DNA from: Candidatus Cryptobacteroides faecihippi
GTDB taxonomy: Bacteria > Bacteroidota > Bacteroidia > Bacteroidales > UBA932
Reading direction: 5' to 3'
Assembly (NCBI GenBank): GCA_018066065.1
Contig: JAGHSC010000223.1
Span: 1-8,282 of the forward strand
DNA: 8,282 bases
The notes beneath the pieces were generated by a model. It did not search any database, had not been told where the DNA came from, and saw only the letters and a program-made list of their open reading frames with translations. The position numbers and the translations under genes are program-made. Shown here one piece after another: positions 1 through 6,809 of this stretch (positions within the stretch are counted from its first letter, which is position 1; every line of letters begins with the position of its first letter).

Positions 1-178
1 CGTCCACGCCAGACGCGCTGAGTTAGTGATTTTCGTGGACGACCCCTCGAATCAGCCGAATCGTCCACGGCGGAAGTCACAGAATGGGGATTGCTGTGGA
101 CGATCCCCATCGTTCGACCGCCACGTCCACGCCAGACGCGCTGAGTCAGTGATTTCCGTGGACGACCCCTCGAATCAG
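1..178. repeat. Array of three palindromic 41-bp repeat units
   Basis: Three units each open with CGTCCAC and close with GTGGACG: 1-41, 62-102 and 124-164. They are spaced 61-62 bases apart, with intervening stretches of 20 and 21 bases that start A(C/T)CCC. The outer two units with their trailing 14 bases (1-55 and 124-178) are identical at 53 of 55 positions, so there is also a 123-base direct repeat. The middle unit keeps the arms but differs inside. Each unit could fold into a hairpin with a 7-bp stem and a 27-base loop. The array lies downstream of aqpZ, past its terminator, and may continue to the left of the window. Function is unknown; an extragenic palindromic repeat family is the simplest reading. 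Confidence 0.8.
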
Positions 179-217
179 TCTCCTCCAGCCGCGTCTGGCA
201 CCAGCGCTCTCGGGACA

Positions 218-258
218 CGAAAACGAAAGGAGGACCACCCCGAGCGGGATGATCCTCC
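218..258 (-). terminator. Rho-independent terminator of aqpZ
   Basis: The outer stem pairs GGAGGA (229-234) with TCCTCC (253-258). Further pairs inside, CCC/GGG at 239-241 and 246-248, close a GAGC loop. Read on the minus strand, the hairpin is followed by a T-rich tail (complement of 218-228, TTTCGTTTTCG). It lies about 50 bases past the aqpZ stop, which fits transcription ending there. The tail is interrupted by C and G, so efficiency is uncertain. Confidence 0.65.
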
Positions 259-307
259 GTTTGCGAATATTCATACACCCCGGAAGCCCGGAGCACTGAT
301 TGGCTGA

Positions 308-982
308 TTAGTCCTCCTTAGGAGCAAGAGCTGACCAAACGACAGCGCTGAGAGCACCACCGATGAGCGGAGCAGCAACGAACACCCAGACACACTTGAG
401 AGCCTCGCCACCAGCGAAGATTGCAGGTCCGATTGAACGAGCAGGGTTCACTGAAGTACCAGTGAGGTTGATGCAGACAAGGTGAACGAGGATGAGGGTG
501 AGACCGATTGCGAGACCAGCGAGGTTGCCGGCACCAACCTTTGAATCGGTTGTACCGAGAACGACGAGGACAAAGAGGAAGGTAGCGATGACCTCTACGA
601 GGAATGCACCACCGAGACCACCAGCGTTTGCGACACCATTGGTACCGAGACCACCAGTGAGATCAGGAGCAGCAACGACCTTGGTGAGAAGGAGAAGGAC
701 AGCACCGGCAACGATACCGCCGATCACCTGACCTACCCAGTAGCCGCAAGCATCCTTCCATGACATTCTGCCTGAGAGGGCAACGCCAAGAGTGATTGCA
801 GGATTGATGTGGCAACCAGAGATACCGCCGATGGTGTAAGCCATGGCGACAACTGTGAGACCAAATGCGATTGCAGTGCCGACAACGCCGGCAGGAGTGT
901 TACAACCGAGGAACATAGCAGTTCCGCAGCCAAGGAGGGTGAGCACGAAGGTACCGATACCCTCAGCAACATACTTTCTCAT
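308..982 (-). CDS. aqpZ: Aquaporin Z-type water channel
   Basis: Inner-membrane MIP-family channel of 224 residues, the normal length for bacterial AqpZ, with hydrophobic segments throughout. Both signature loops are present: NPA at residues 60-62 and NPA at 179-181 followed by Arg182. The residues aligning with the aromatic/arginine selectivity filter of E. coli AqpZ (Phe43, His174, Thr183, Arg189) appear as Phe40, His167, Thr176 and Arg182. This predicts a water-selective pore rather than a glycerol facilitator. The start is ATG at 980-982, and MRKYVAEGIGTF matches the usual N-terminus. Codon choice is strongly biased (GGT for Gly, CTC for Leu, ATC for Ile), which suggests high expression. 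It is transcribed alone, divergently from manC, and has its own terminator at 218-258. Confidence 0.95.
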   Translation of the reverse strand: MRKYVAEGIGTFVLTLLGCGTAMFLGCNTPAGVVGTAIAFGLTVVAMAYTIGGISGCHINPAITLGVALSGRMSWKDACGYWVGQVIGGIVAGAVLLLLTKVVAAPDLTGGLGTNGVANAGGLGGAFLVEVIATFLFVLVVLGTTDSKVGAGNLAGLAIGLTLILVHLVCINLTGTSVNPARSIGPAIFAGGEALKCVWVFVAAPLIGGALSAVVWSALAPKED

Positions 983-1091
983 GTTCTGAACAGATAATTT
1001 GGTTAATGATGATCATTTATGTTCTGCTAATTTAAGAAAATTTTATAATCTCTCACCGATTATTTCTAAATTTACCGAAAACCACAAGCCA
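983..1091. promoter_or_regulatory. Divergent promoter region between aqpZ and manC
   Basis: This is an AT-rich stretch of 109 bases between two divergent starts, so it must carry promoters for both genes. TAAATTTA at 1067-1074 is self-complementary and one base off the Bacteroidota -7 element (TAnnTTTG) on either strand. I could not find a well-spaced TTTG partner, so I do not assign exact promoters. No Shine-Dalgarno sequence is visible before either ATG. Confidence 0.45.
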
Positions 1092-2135
1092 ATGGAGACT
1101 CATGTCGTGATCATGGCCGGAGGAGTCGGAAGCCGACTCTGGCCGCTAAGCACCCCCGAAAGACCGAAGCAGTTCATCGACCTGCTCGGAGTAGGCCGTA
1201 CTATGATCCAGATGACAGTCGACAGATTCCTCCCGGTCTGCGACATGGCAAACTTCTGGGTCGTTACCTCGGCCGCCTACGTCGAAACTGTGAAGGAACA
1301 GGTACCGGGAATCCCCGAGGACCACATCCTCGCCGAACCCCAGGCACGCAACACCGCCCCATGCATCGCCTACGCATGCTGGAAGATCAGCTCGGTGTGC
1401 AGCGACGCCAACATCATCGTCACCCCTGCAGACGCCCTTGTCCTCAAAGAGGAAACCTTTGTGAATGTACTTCGCAAAGCCCTGAATTTCACCTCGATAA
1501 ATGATGCTATCGTGACAATAGGTATAGCTCCATCGAGACCAGAGACCGGCTACGGCTACATCTGCTCTGAAGAGAAAGCCTACGACGAAGTTGTGAAGGT
1601 CGTCCGCTTCGAAGAAAAGCCGGATCTCGAGACTGCGAAAGGCTACCTCGCTGCCGGAAACTATTTCTGGAATGCCGGCATCTTCGTCTGGAAAGCATCC
1701 ACCATCTCCAGCCAGATGAAACGCCATGCACCGGAAATCTCCGCAATCATGGACCGCATTGCAGAATCCTTCGGCACGGAAACCGAGGCTGAGACCATCG
1801 CCGAACTCTTCCCGACATTCCCGAAGATCTCCATCGACTACGCCGTGATGGAGAAGTCGGATGCAGTCCACGTCATCGCCAGCGACCTCGGATGGTCCGA
1901 CCTGGGCAGCTATAGCTCCGTCCGGGATCATATTCCATCAGCGGAAGGAGAAACATCTTCCATTGTCGGAAACGACGTCAGGCTCATCGACTGCGACGGA
2001 TGCATTGTCCATGCCGGATCTGCCGAAAGAGTCATCGTCAAGGGACTCAAGGACTATGTCGTCGCCGTCGACGGCGGGAAGGTCCTCATCTGCCCACTGG
2101 CCGACGAACAGCACATCAAAGAATATAACGCCTGA
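1092..2135 (+). CDS. manC: Mannose-1-phosphate guanylyltransferase (GDP-mannose synthesis)
   Basis: This cytoplasmic nucleotidyltransferase joins GTP and mannose-1-phosphate to give GDP-mannose and pyrophosphate, supplying mannose and fucose units for surface glycans. The 347-residue protein shows the family motifs in order: GGVGSRLWPLS at 10-20 and RPKQF at 24-28 (nucleotide binding), TPADA at 111-115, SRPETGYGYI at 148-157, FEEKP at 173-177, NYFWNAGIFVW at 190-200, SIDYAVMEK at 247-255 and DLGWSDLGS at 265-273. It has only the transferase domain; the C-terminal phosphomannose isomerase cupin of bifunctional ManC/AlgA is absent. I chose ATG 1092 because METHVVIMAGG begins directly at the first beta strand; an upstream in-frame TTG at 999 would add 31 unlike residues. 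A lipoprotein gene follows after 5 bases, so the two are probably co-transcribed. Confidence 0.93.
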   Translation: METHVVIMAGGVGSRLWPLSTPERPKQFIDLLGVGRTMIQMTVDRFLPVCDMANFWVVTSAAYVETVKEQVPGIPEDHILAEPQARNTAPCIAYACWKISSVCSDANIIVTPADALVLKEETFVNVLRKALNFTSINDAIVTIGIAPSRPETGYGYICSEEKAYDEVVKVVRFEEKPDLETAKGYLAAGNYFWNAGIFVWKASTISSQMKRHAPEISAIMDRIAESFGTETEAETIAELFPTFPKISIDYAVMEKSDAVHVIASDLGWSDLGSYSSVRDHIPSAEGETSSIVGNDVRLIDCDGCIVHAGSAERVIVKGLKDYVVAVDGGKVLICPLADEQHIKEYNA

Positions 2136-2140
2136 TCAAC

Positions 2141-4297
2141 ATGAAGCATCTACTCCATGCAATGGCTGCCATCGTGATGATGGGAGCCCTCTCCTGTACT
2201 TCACTCAAGCCAACTGAAACAAAGACGCAACCATCTCTTGTAACGCAAGTTCCGTTGGAGTACTTGAATGAAAGCAACAAGTCGGATTACGTCAAGAGAC
2301 TCAAGGCCGCCGATGTGGATGTCGTGCTTGTCTCACTTGAAGATGTCTTCCAGACAGGCGCGGAAAGAGACTCCCTGATGGCCTGCCTGAAAGACGCGAT
2401 AGACTATTTCGGAAAGGCAGGATTCGAAGTCGGAGTCTGGACCAACTCACTTGGCTACGGAGCCCCGAGGCCCGTCCTGGACTCCCTCTGTCCCGGTCTC
2501 AGGCTGCTCACCGACTTCACCGGACGCACTGCTGATGCCGTCTGCACGACCGACCCGGTCTTCCGCGAGATCTGCTGCGGGATAGTAAGGGATTTCGCCA
2601 AGGCGGGAGCAAGGTTCATCCTCATGGATGATGATCTTGTCCAGTCGGTCAGACCAGGCTTCACCTGCGTCTGCGAAGGCCATCTCGACCTCCTCGAAAA
2701 GAAGACCGGCAAGCGCTTCACAAGGGAGCAGGTCAGAGATTTTTTTACTGGTAATCCTAGTAAGGAACGCACTGATTTTATGGATGTAATGGGTGCTAGC
2801 TTGATGGACTTCTGCAAGTCACTCAGGGATGCTGCCGACGAAGTGAATCCAGAAATAGTGATGGGAATATGCTCGAGTTTCACCCACTTCGATGCTGAAG
2901 GAGTCGACATGATGGAACTCTCGAACCTGCTTGCCGGCAAGGGCCACAAGCCATTCCTCCGGATCAGCGGCTCCCCATACTGGCCGATCGTCGCACCACG
3001 CTTCATCGGACAGACACTCGGCGATGTCACTGATTTCGCCAGGATGCAGATCGGCTGGTACCGCGACAGGGACATCGTCCTCTTCGATGAAAATGACCCT
3101 TATCCAAGAAAGTCCGATGTCGTGCCGGCATCCTTCTGCGAACTCTACGACAAGGTGATGATTGCAAACGGCGGCATCAACCGCCACAAGTACATGTTCT
3201 GCTACGACCCGAAGGAACCTGACTATGCGTACCTCGACGCTCATCTCTCTTCGATGAAGGATGACTCCGCGCTGGAAAGGATGTTCAGCGGCAAGACCCC
3301 TGTGGGCTACCGCGTCTGGGAACCGGAGCACCGCCTCCGCGGGATGGCTCTGCCGGAGGACTACTGCGGAAGCAACTGGATGATGGTTGCTGCCTCCCAG
3401 TCGCCTGCAGCGGCATTCCTGACCGCAAACGGCGTTGCAGCGCGCTTTGAGGGCGGGCCCGAGTCCGGAACGCCTCATGCTTGCCCGGGAATAGCCTTCG
3501 GTGCACAGGCAGCCCTTCTGCCGGACGAAGCCATCCACGGCGGCCTGATTCTCGACGTCCCGGCAGCCCTTGCCCTTCAGGCGAGAGGCATCGACGTGGG
3601 CCTCGCATCATGCGAGCTTCTCCCTCAAGTCCCTGAATATGAGTCATTCGGGACTGCGTCTCGTCCATTCGGGATGGCCTCGGAAGAGGACGGAGGAACC
3701 AGGGAGGCTGTCTCGGGATCTTATGATGGAAACGGAGCCTCCGACTACAAGCCTATGTTCGGCGGCGGCTACTATCGTATCGCGGCCCGCGAGGACGTGG
3801 ACAGCCGCGCAATGAGCATATTCATTGGAAAGGATGGAGAAAGGTCGCCTTCGTGCCTGGCGTGCAAGACGGATGACGGAGCCTTTGTAATCTACGCCTG
3901 GGACGCGCAGAACATGCTTTTCGCGAACAAGAGGCCTTGGGCATGCACCGAGCGCCAGGAGCAGCTGAGGTTCCTGTTCCGTGCGATGGCAGGGGAGTCG
4001 TCCCTGTTGGCGTCACCGGTCTGTCGCGATGGGCTCTACCTTCTCCCTTCACAGTCTGAAGATGGGTCGCACGTGTCTATCCTGATCTGCAACATGACCT
4101 CGGTTGACATGCATGATGCGACGATTCAGCTGGTGAATGGTCTCGGCGACATGAGGAATCCTGTCCAGGCCTCCATGGGCTGGAAGATTTGCGGCCAGCT
4201 TCGCTCACAGGCGACGATTGCCGATGGAACTCTTTGTGTTTCGTGCATTTCCGCCATGGACTGGTGTGCGGTTGAACTCGCAAGGGATGGTGAATGA
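2141..4297 (+). CDS. Lipoprotein, putative GH42-like TIM-barrel glycoside hydrolase
   Basis: The 718-residue protein has a lipoprotein signal: MKHLLHAMAAIVMMGALSC, with the acylated Cys at residue 19. It is therefore probably anchored on the outer membrane or cell surface. Residues about 40-385 read like an alpha/beta barrel with alternating strands such as VDVVLVSLED and ARFILMDDD. Acidic motifs at strand ends include MDDD (162-165) and FDENDPYPR (315-323), candidates for catalytic residues. A CVCEGH cluster (176-181) could bind metal. Around 466-490, GGLILDVPAALALQARGID resembles the 'LLDgeAaxxLxxRG' pattern that I know from beta-galactosidase trimerisation-like domains. A beta-rich C-terminus follows. 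I infer an exported glycosidase-like enzyme; the substrate is unknown and activity unproven. It is 5 bases after manC and probably shares its transcript. Confidence 0.5.
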   Translation: MKHLLHAMAAIVMMGALSCTSLKPTETKTQPSLVTQVPLEYLNESNKSDYVKRLKAADVDVVLVSLEDVFQTGAERDSLMACLKDAIDYFGKAGFEVGVWTNSLGYGAPRPVLDSLCPGLRLLTDFTGRTADAVCTTDPVFREICCGIVRDFAKAGARFILMDDDLVQSVRPGFTCVCEGHLDLLEKKTGKRFTREQVRDFFTGNPSKERTDFMDVMGASLMDFCKSLRDAADEVNPEIVMGICSSFTHFDAEGVDMMELSNLLAGKGHKPFLRISGSPYWPIVAPRFIGQTLGDVTDFARMQIGWYRDRDIVLFDENDPYPRKSDVVPASFCELYDKVMIANGGINRHKYMFCYDPKEPDYAYLDAHLSSMKDDSALERMFSGKTPVGYRVWEPEHRLRGMALPEDYCGSNWMMVAASQSPAAAFLTANGVAARFEGGPESGTPHACPGIAFGAQAALLPDEAIHGGLILDVPAALALQARGIDVGLASCELLPQVPEYESFGTASRPFGMASEEDGGTREAVSGSYDGNGASDYKPMFGGGYYRIAAREDVDSRAMSIFIGKDGERSPSCLACKTDDGAFVIYAWDAQNMLFANKRPWACTERQEQLRFLFRAMAGESSLLASPVCRDGLYLLPSQSEDGSHVSILICNMTSVDMHDATIQLVNGLGDMRNPVQASMGWKICGQLRSQATIADGTLCVSCISAMDWCAVELARDGE

Positions 4298-4360
4298 TTG
4301 TTCTCCAGTGGCCTGGAATGGCGATAATTCGTAATTTTTTTGAAAATTTTTTCGAAAAAG

Positions 4361-4392
4361 TTTGGAGAATACAAATGGATGTGCTACCTTTG
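4361..4392 (+). promoter_or_regulatory. Bacteroidota-type promoter of the tRNA-Lys operon
   Basis: TTTG at 4361-4364, a 20-base gap, then TACCTTTG at 4385-4392 give an exact match to the Bacteroidota -33/-7 pattern (TTTG and TAnnTTTG). Runs of A and T just upstream (4335-4360) could act as an UP-like element. Transcription would start near 4399, leaving a leader of about 34 bases before the first tRNA. Confidence 0.85.
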
Positions 4393-4432
4393 CATTCCGA
4401 ACGAAACGAATACCTCTCGCGACGGACGGAAA

Positions 4433-4505
4433 GATTCGTTAGCTCAGTAGGTAGAGCACAACACTTTTAATGTTGGGGTCTCGGGTTCGAGCCCCGAACG
4501 AATCA
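4433..4505 (+). tRNA. tRNA-Lys (anticodon UUU)
   Basis: A full cloverleaf can be drawn. The acceptor stem GATTCGT (4433-4439) pairs with ACGAATC (4498-4504). The D stem is GCTC/GAGC (4442-4445 and 4454-4457). The anticodon stem CAACA/TGTTG (4459-4463 and 4471-4475) encloses loop CTTTTAA, with anticodon TTT at 4466-4468. The T stem TCGGG/CCCGA encloses TTCGAGC. The discriminator base is A4505 and CCA is not encoded. It is the first gene of a two-tRNA operon. Confidence 0.97.
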
Positions 4506-4543
4506 CAAAGGGTTGAGTTTTCTTTCCGGAAATAAACCAAACT

Positions 4544-4616
4544 GCTTTCTTAGCTCAGTTGGTAGAGCAACTGACTCTTAATCAGTGGGTCTAGGGTTCG
4601 AGTCCCTAAGAGAGCA
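4544..4616 (+). tRNA. tRNA-Lys (anticodon CUU)
   Basis: The acceptor stem GCTTTCT (4544-4550) pairs with AGAGAGC (4609-4615), including one T-G wobble. The D stem is GCTC/GAGC (4553-4556 and 4565-4568). The anticodon stem ACTGA/TCAGT (4570-4574 and 4582-4586) encloses loop CTCTTAA, with anticodon CTT at 4577-4579. The T stem TAGGG/CCCTA encloses TTCGAGT. The discriminator is A4616 and CCA is not encoded. It lies 38 bases after tRNA-Lys(UUU) with no promoter between, so the two are processed from one transcript. Confidence 0.97.
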
Positions 4617-4619
4617 CGG

Positions 4620-4650
4620 AAAAGCCTTCGGCATCGCTGAGGGCTTTTTT
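4620..4650 (+). terminator. Rho-independent terminator of the tRNA-Lys operon
   Basis: A 13-bp stem (4620-4632 with 4636-4648, including two G-T wobbles) closes an ATC loop, and the T run 4645-4650 ends it. It begins 3 bases after the second tRNA and ends 2 bases before the -33 element of the next promoter, so it insulates the two units. Confidence 0.92.
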
Positions 4651-4651
4651 C

Positions 4652-4682
4652 ATTGTTATTCCCGAGATAATCCATATCTTTG
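4652..4682 (+). promoter_or_regulatory. Bacteroidota-type promoter of the propeller-nuclease operon
   Basis: TATCTTTG at 4675-4682 matches the -7 element TAnnTTTG exactly. ATTG at 4652-4655, 19 bases upstream, is a one-mismatch -33 element. Transcription would begin near 4689, giving a very short leader before ATG 4702. Confidence 0.75.
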
Positions 4683-4701
4683 AGTATAACAACGTAATGA
4701 C

Positions 4702-5997
4702 ATGACCACTTTCCGCAAGCTTGCAAGCTTCATTGCAGCGCCGCTTCTGGCCGCATCGCTCATATTCTCAGCCACTTCTCCGGCTTCCGGGAAGATCAGG
4801 AAGCAGAAGGCCCAGCCTCAGCCTGAAAAGGTCACAAATGCCCTTGAAGGCGTCAGTGTGACGATCGGGGAGGCCTACGAGAGTCCTTTCCTGAATCGCG
4901 TGGGCGTCTTCCAGGATGGCACCGTGCCGCTTTGCAGGGACGCGGAGGGCAATCTCTGGGGCATCAGCGGCCATTCGCATATGGGGCACATCGGCATGTT
5001 CCGCGGCACGTCGCTGGACGACATGAAGGAAGCCTGGCCAATCACCCTCAACTTCACCACGGGTGATGCTGAATATGCGTTTGCGGGGATTCGCTACCCT
5101 GAGGGAGTGAAGGCGCGCGGCAGCATCTGGCCTTTCGGTCTGTACATCTGTCCTGTCACCGGCCGCTTCTTCTGCTTCTTTCACAATGAAACGGGATGGA
5201 ATGGGCATGGGACGGCCTATGATGCTTTCGGTCAGTGCGTTACACCTGCCTTTGATTCGGATTTCAGGCACATCGGCCTGATGCATTCCGACGATCAGGG
5301 GCAGACTTGGACCTTCGATCGCTGGGTCGTGACTTCCGAGACCGTCTGCTTCACCGACAAGTACAATCCAGGGGCCGGCAACATGATCGGACAGCCTTCC
5401 GGCATCATCAACCTCGGTGCCGGAGACTTCTCTCTCTTCATCGAGCCTGACGGAGACTACATCTACCTTTTCTACAACATGGTGAAGCTCGACATGGACC
5501 GTGGCTGGTTCCACAGTGTAGACACCTACGTGGCAAGGACCCGCAAGAGGACCGACGGAGTGATGGGGGATTTCGTGAAGTACTTCGACGGGGCGTTCTG
5601 CGAGCCCGGAAACTTCGGCAGGGAGACGGCGGTTGCCAACAACACCTGGCATTCGCGCGTTGCCTACAGCGAGGCTCTGAAGTGCTACCTGATGGCTTCC
5701 TCGCCGGTGGCTCCTAAGCCTGAGGACAAGCCTCGCGAGTACTTTGCCGGCGTCATCTGCGACTTCATGCAGGTGCGCACCTCGACTGACCTGATCCATT
5801 GGTCTGAGCCTGTTTCCTTCATGGATGGCGACCACCGGTTCGGCAACCACTACCAGGCGATAATCTCTTCACATGGTTCCGGTGACCCTGCTGTCATCCC
5901 GGCCTCGGACTTCACGGTGATGGAGTGTCACAACGGCACCGATGTGATGTGCCATGACTTCCATCTTGACTTCAATCAGAATAGTGTAACTAAATAA
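4702..5997 (+). CDS. Secreted beta-propeller protein (sialidase/GH43-like fold), function unknown
   Basis: The 431-residue protein starts with a signal peptide (basic MTTFRK, hydrophobic core to about residue 24, likely cleavage after ASG near residue 30) and then a short basic, Gln-rich linker. The remainder is rich in beta strands and aromatic residues. An Asp-box-like motif, SDDQGQTW, lies at 196-203, and STDLIHW at 361-367 resembles the turn motif of GH32/GH43 five-bladed propellers. Both point to a sialidase- or GH43-like propeller acting on glycans outside the cytoplasm. I cannot identify a full catalytic set, so an enzyme or a binding protein is possible. The gene has its own promoter (4652-4682), and an S1/P1 nuclease gene follows after 2 bases, which suggests a shared transcript and export-linked roles. 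Confidence 0.6.
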   Translation: MTTFRKLASFIAAPLLAASLIFSATSPASGKIRKQKAQPQPEKVTNALEGVSVTIGEAYESPFLNRVGVFQDGTVPLCRDAEGNLWGISGHSHMGHIGMFRGTSLDDMKEAWPITLNFTTGDAEYAFAGIRYPEGVKARGSIWPFGLYICPVTGRFFCFFHNETGWNGHGTAYDAFGQCVTPAFDSDFRHIGLMHSDDQGQTWTFDRWVVTSETVCFTDKYNPGAGNMIGQPSGIINLGAGDFSLFIEPDGDYIYLFYNMVKLDMDRGWFHSVDTYVARTRKRTDGVMGDFVKYFDGAFCEPGNFGRETAVANNTWHSRVAYSEALKCYLMASSPVAPKPEDKPREYFAGVICDFMQVRTSTDLIHWSEPVSFMDGDHRFGNHYQAIISSHGSGDPAVIPASDFTVMECHNGTDVMCHDFHLDFNQNSVTK

Positions 5998-5999
5998 TA

Positions 6000-6809
6000 A
6001 TGAATATGAAAAAGATTGCGGTTTTCCTCCTGCTTGCGATGTTCGCCGTGGAAGGATATTCATGGGACAAGAGGGGACATGATGCCTCTTGCATGATTGC
6101 TGAGAAGTATCTTACCAAGAAGGCTGGGAAGAACATGGCCAAGTACCTTGAGGGTCATCAGGTGTCATGGTATGCGTCCTACATGGACTACATGGGCTAT
6201 GTCTACAAGCTTGGTCTTTCGAACGAGTGGTTCGATCACTGTGTTCCTGTCAACAAGGAGAATGAGTACGCGAATGGAGACTATGACAACAGTGGGATCA
6301 GCCAGAAGGGTGATGCTGTGATGTGCATCCGCAAGGCGATCGATGAGATGAAGGATGGTGGCTACAAGAACCTTCCTGATTCGACCGTGAATCTCTACCT
6401 GAAGTGGTTGATCCATTTCGTTCCTGACATCCATTGCCCAAGCCATGTGATCTACAACTACCATCCGACGAACTATCTGGTGGAGGTTGGTGACAAGAAG
6501 GTTCTTTTCCATGCGATCTGGGATCATGTTCCGGATATGTATGGAATGCATGATTGGGGTCCTGGTGATTACTGTGAGGAGTTGACGAAGGGTCTTTCCA
6601 AGGCTGATGTGAAGGAGATTGCCATGGATGGTGATATTCTTGGCTGGGTTCGTCAGAGTGCTGTGGATTGCCATGTTGCCTATGATATCGTGCGTCCTGA
6701 CAAGCTTACGGATGTGGATTGCTACAATGCTACGGTCCTTGCTGATCAGCAGCTCGTGAGGGGCGGCATCAGGCTCGCTTGGATCCTCAACATGATTTTC
6801 GGGAAGTAG
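6000..6809 (+). CDS. Secreted S1/P1-type zinc nuclease
   Basis: This 269-residue phospholipase C/P1-nuclease-fold enzyme is expected to cut single-stranded DNA or RNA and nucleotide 3'-phosphates outside the cytoplasm. The signal peptide (MNMKKIAVFLLLAMFAVEGYS) would be cleaved just before Trp22. In this family the mature N-terminal Trp binds zinc. The other expected ligands occur at family spacing: His27, Asp63, His80, His139, Asp143, His149, His171 and Asp175. All nine trinuclear-zinc positions therefore look intact and the enzyme is probably active. The start is ATG 6000, 2 bases after the propeller gene's stop, so translation may be coupled; ATG 6006 is a close alternative. Lys is almost always AAG here, and Gly and Asp often end in T, unlike the C-ending style of manC. 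I see no clear terminator downstream. Confidence 0.9.
   Translation: MNMKKIAVFLLLAMFAVEGYSWDKRGHDASCMIAEKYLTKKAGKNMAKYLEGHQVSWYASYMDYMGYVYKLGLSNEWFDHCVPVNKENEYANGDYDNSGISQKGDAVMCIRKAIDEMKDGGYKNLPDSTVNLYLKWLIHFVPDIHCPSHVIYNYHPTNYLVEVGDKKVLFHAIWDHVPDMYGMHDWGPGDYCEELTKGLSKADVKEIAMDGDILGWVRQSAVDCHVAYDIVRPDKLTDVDCYNATVLADQQLVRGGIRLAWILNMIFGK

Noticed and set aside
1..178. CRISPR-like array of repeats and spacers
   Set aside because: There are only three units. The middle unit differs internally from the others, and the stretch after unit 1 is nearly the same as that after unit 3, so they are not unique spacers. No cas gene is nearby.
26..307. 93-residue GTG-initiated open frame across the repeats
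   Set aside because: It runs through two copies of the direct repeat and through the terminator hairpin, has no recognisable motif, and its low-complexity protein mirrors the repeats.
999..1091. N-terminal extension of ManC from an upstream TTG
   Set aside because: The extra 31 residues precede the conserved first beta strand and come from AT-rich promoter DNA; ATG 1092 fits the family start.
1146..1931. 261-residue antisense open frame inside manC
   Set aside because: It is a shadow of a GC-rich coding strand with strong family motifs on the plus strand; the antisense protein shows none.
4433..4616. tRNA genes as a prophage or element integration site
   Set aside because: The 3' ends are intact, no integrase is present, and I see no duplicated tRNA 3' end downstream in the window.
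4768..5850. 360-residue antisense open frame inside the propeller gene
   Set aside because: It has no signal, motif or promoter of its own and lies wholly within a well-supported plus-strand gene with a matched promoter.
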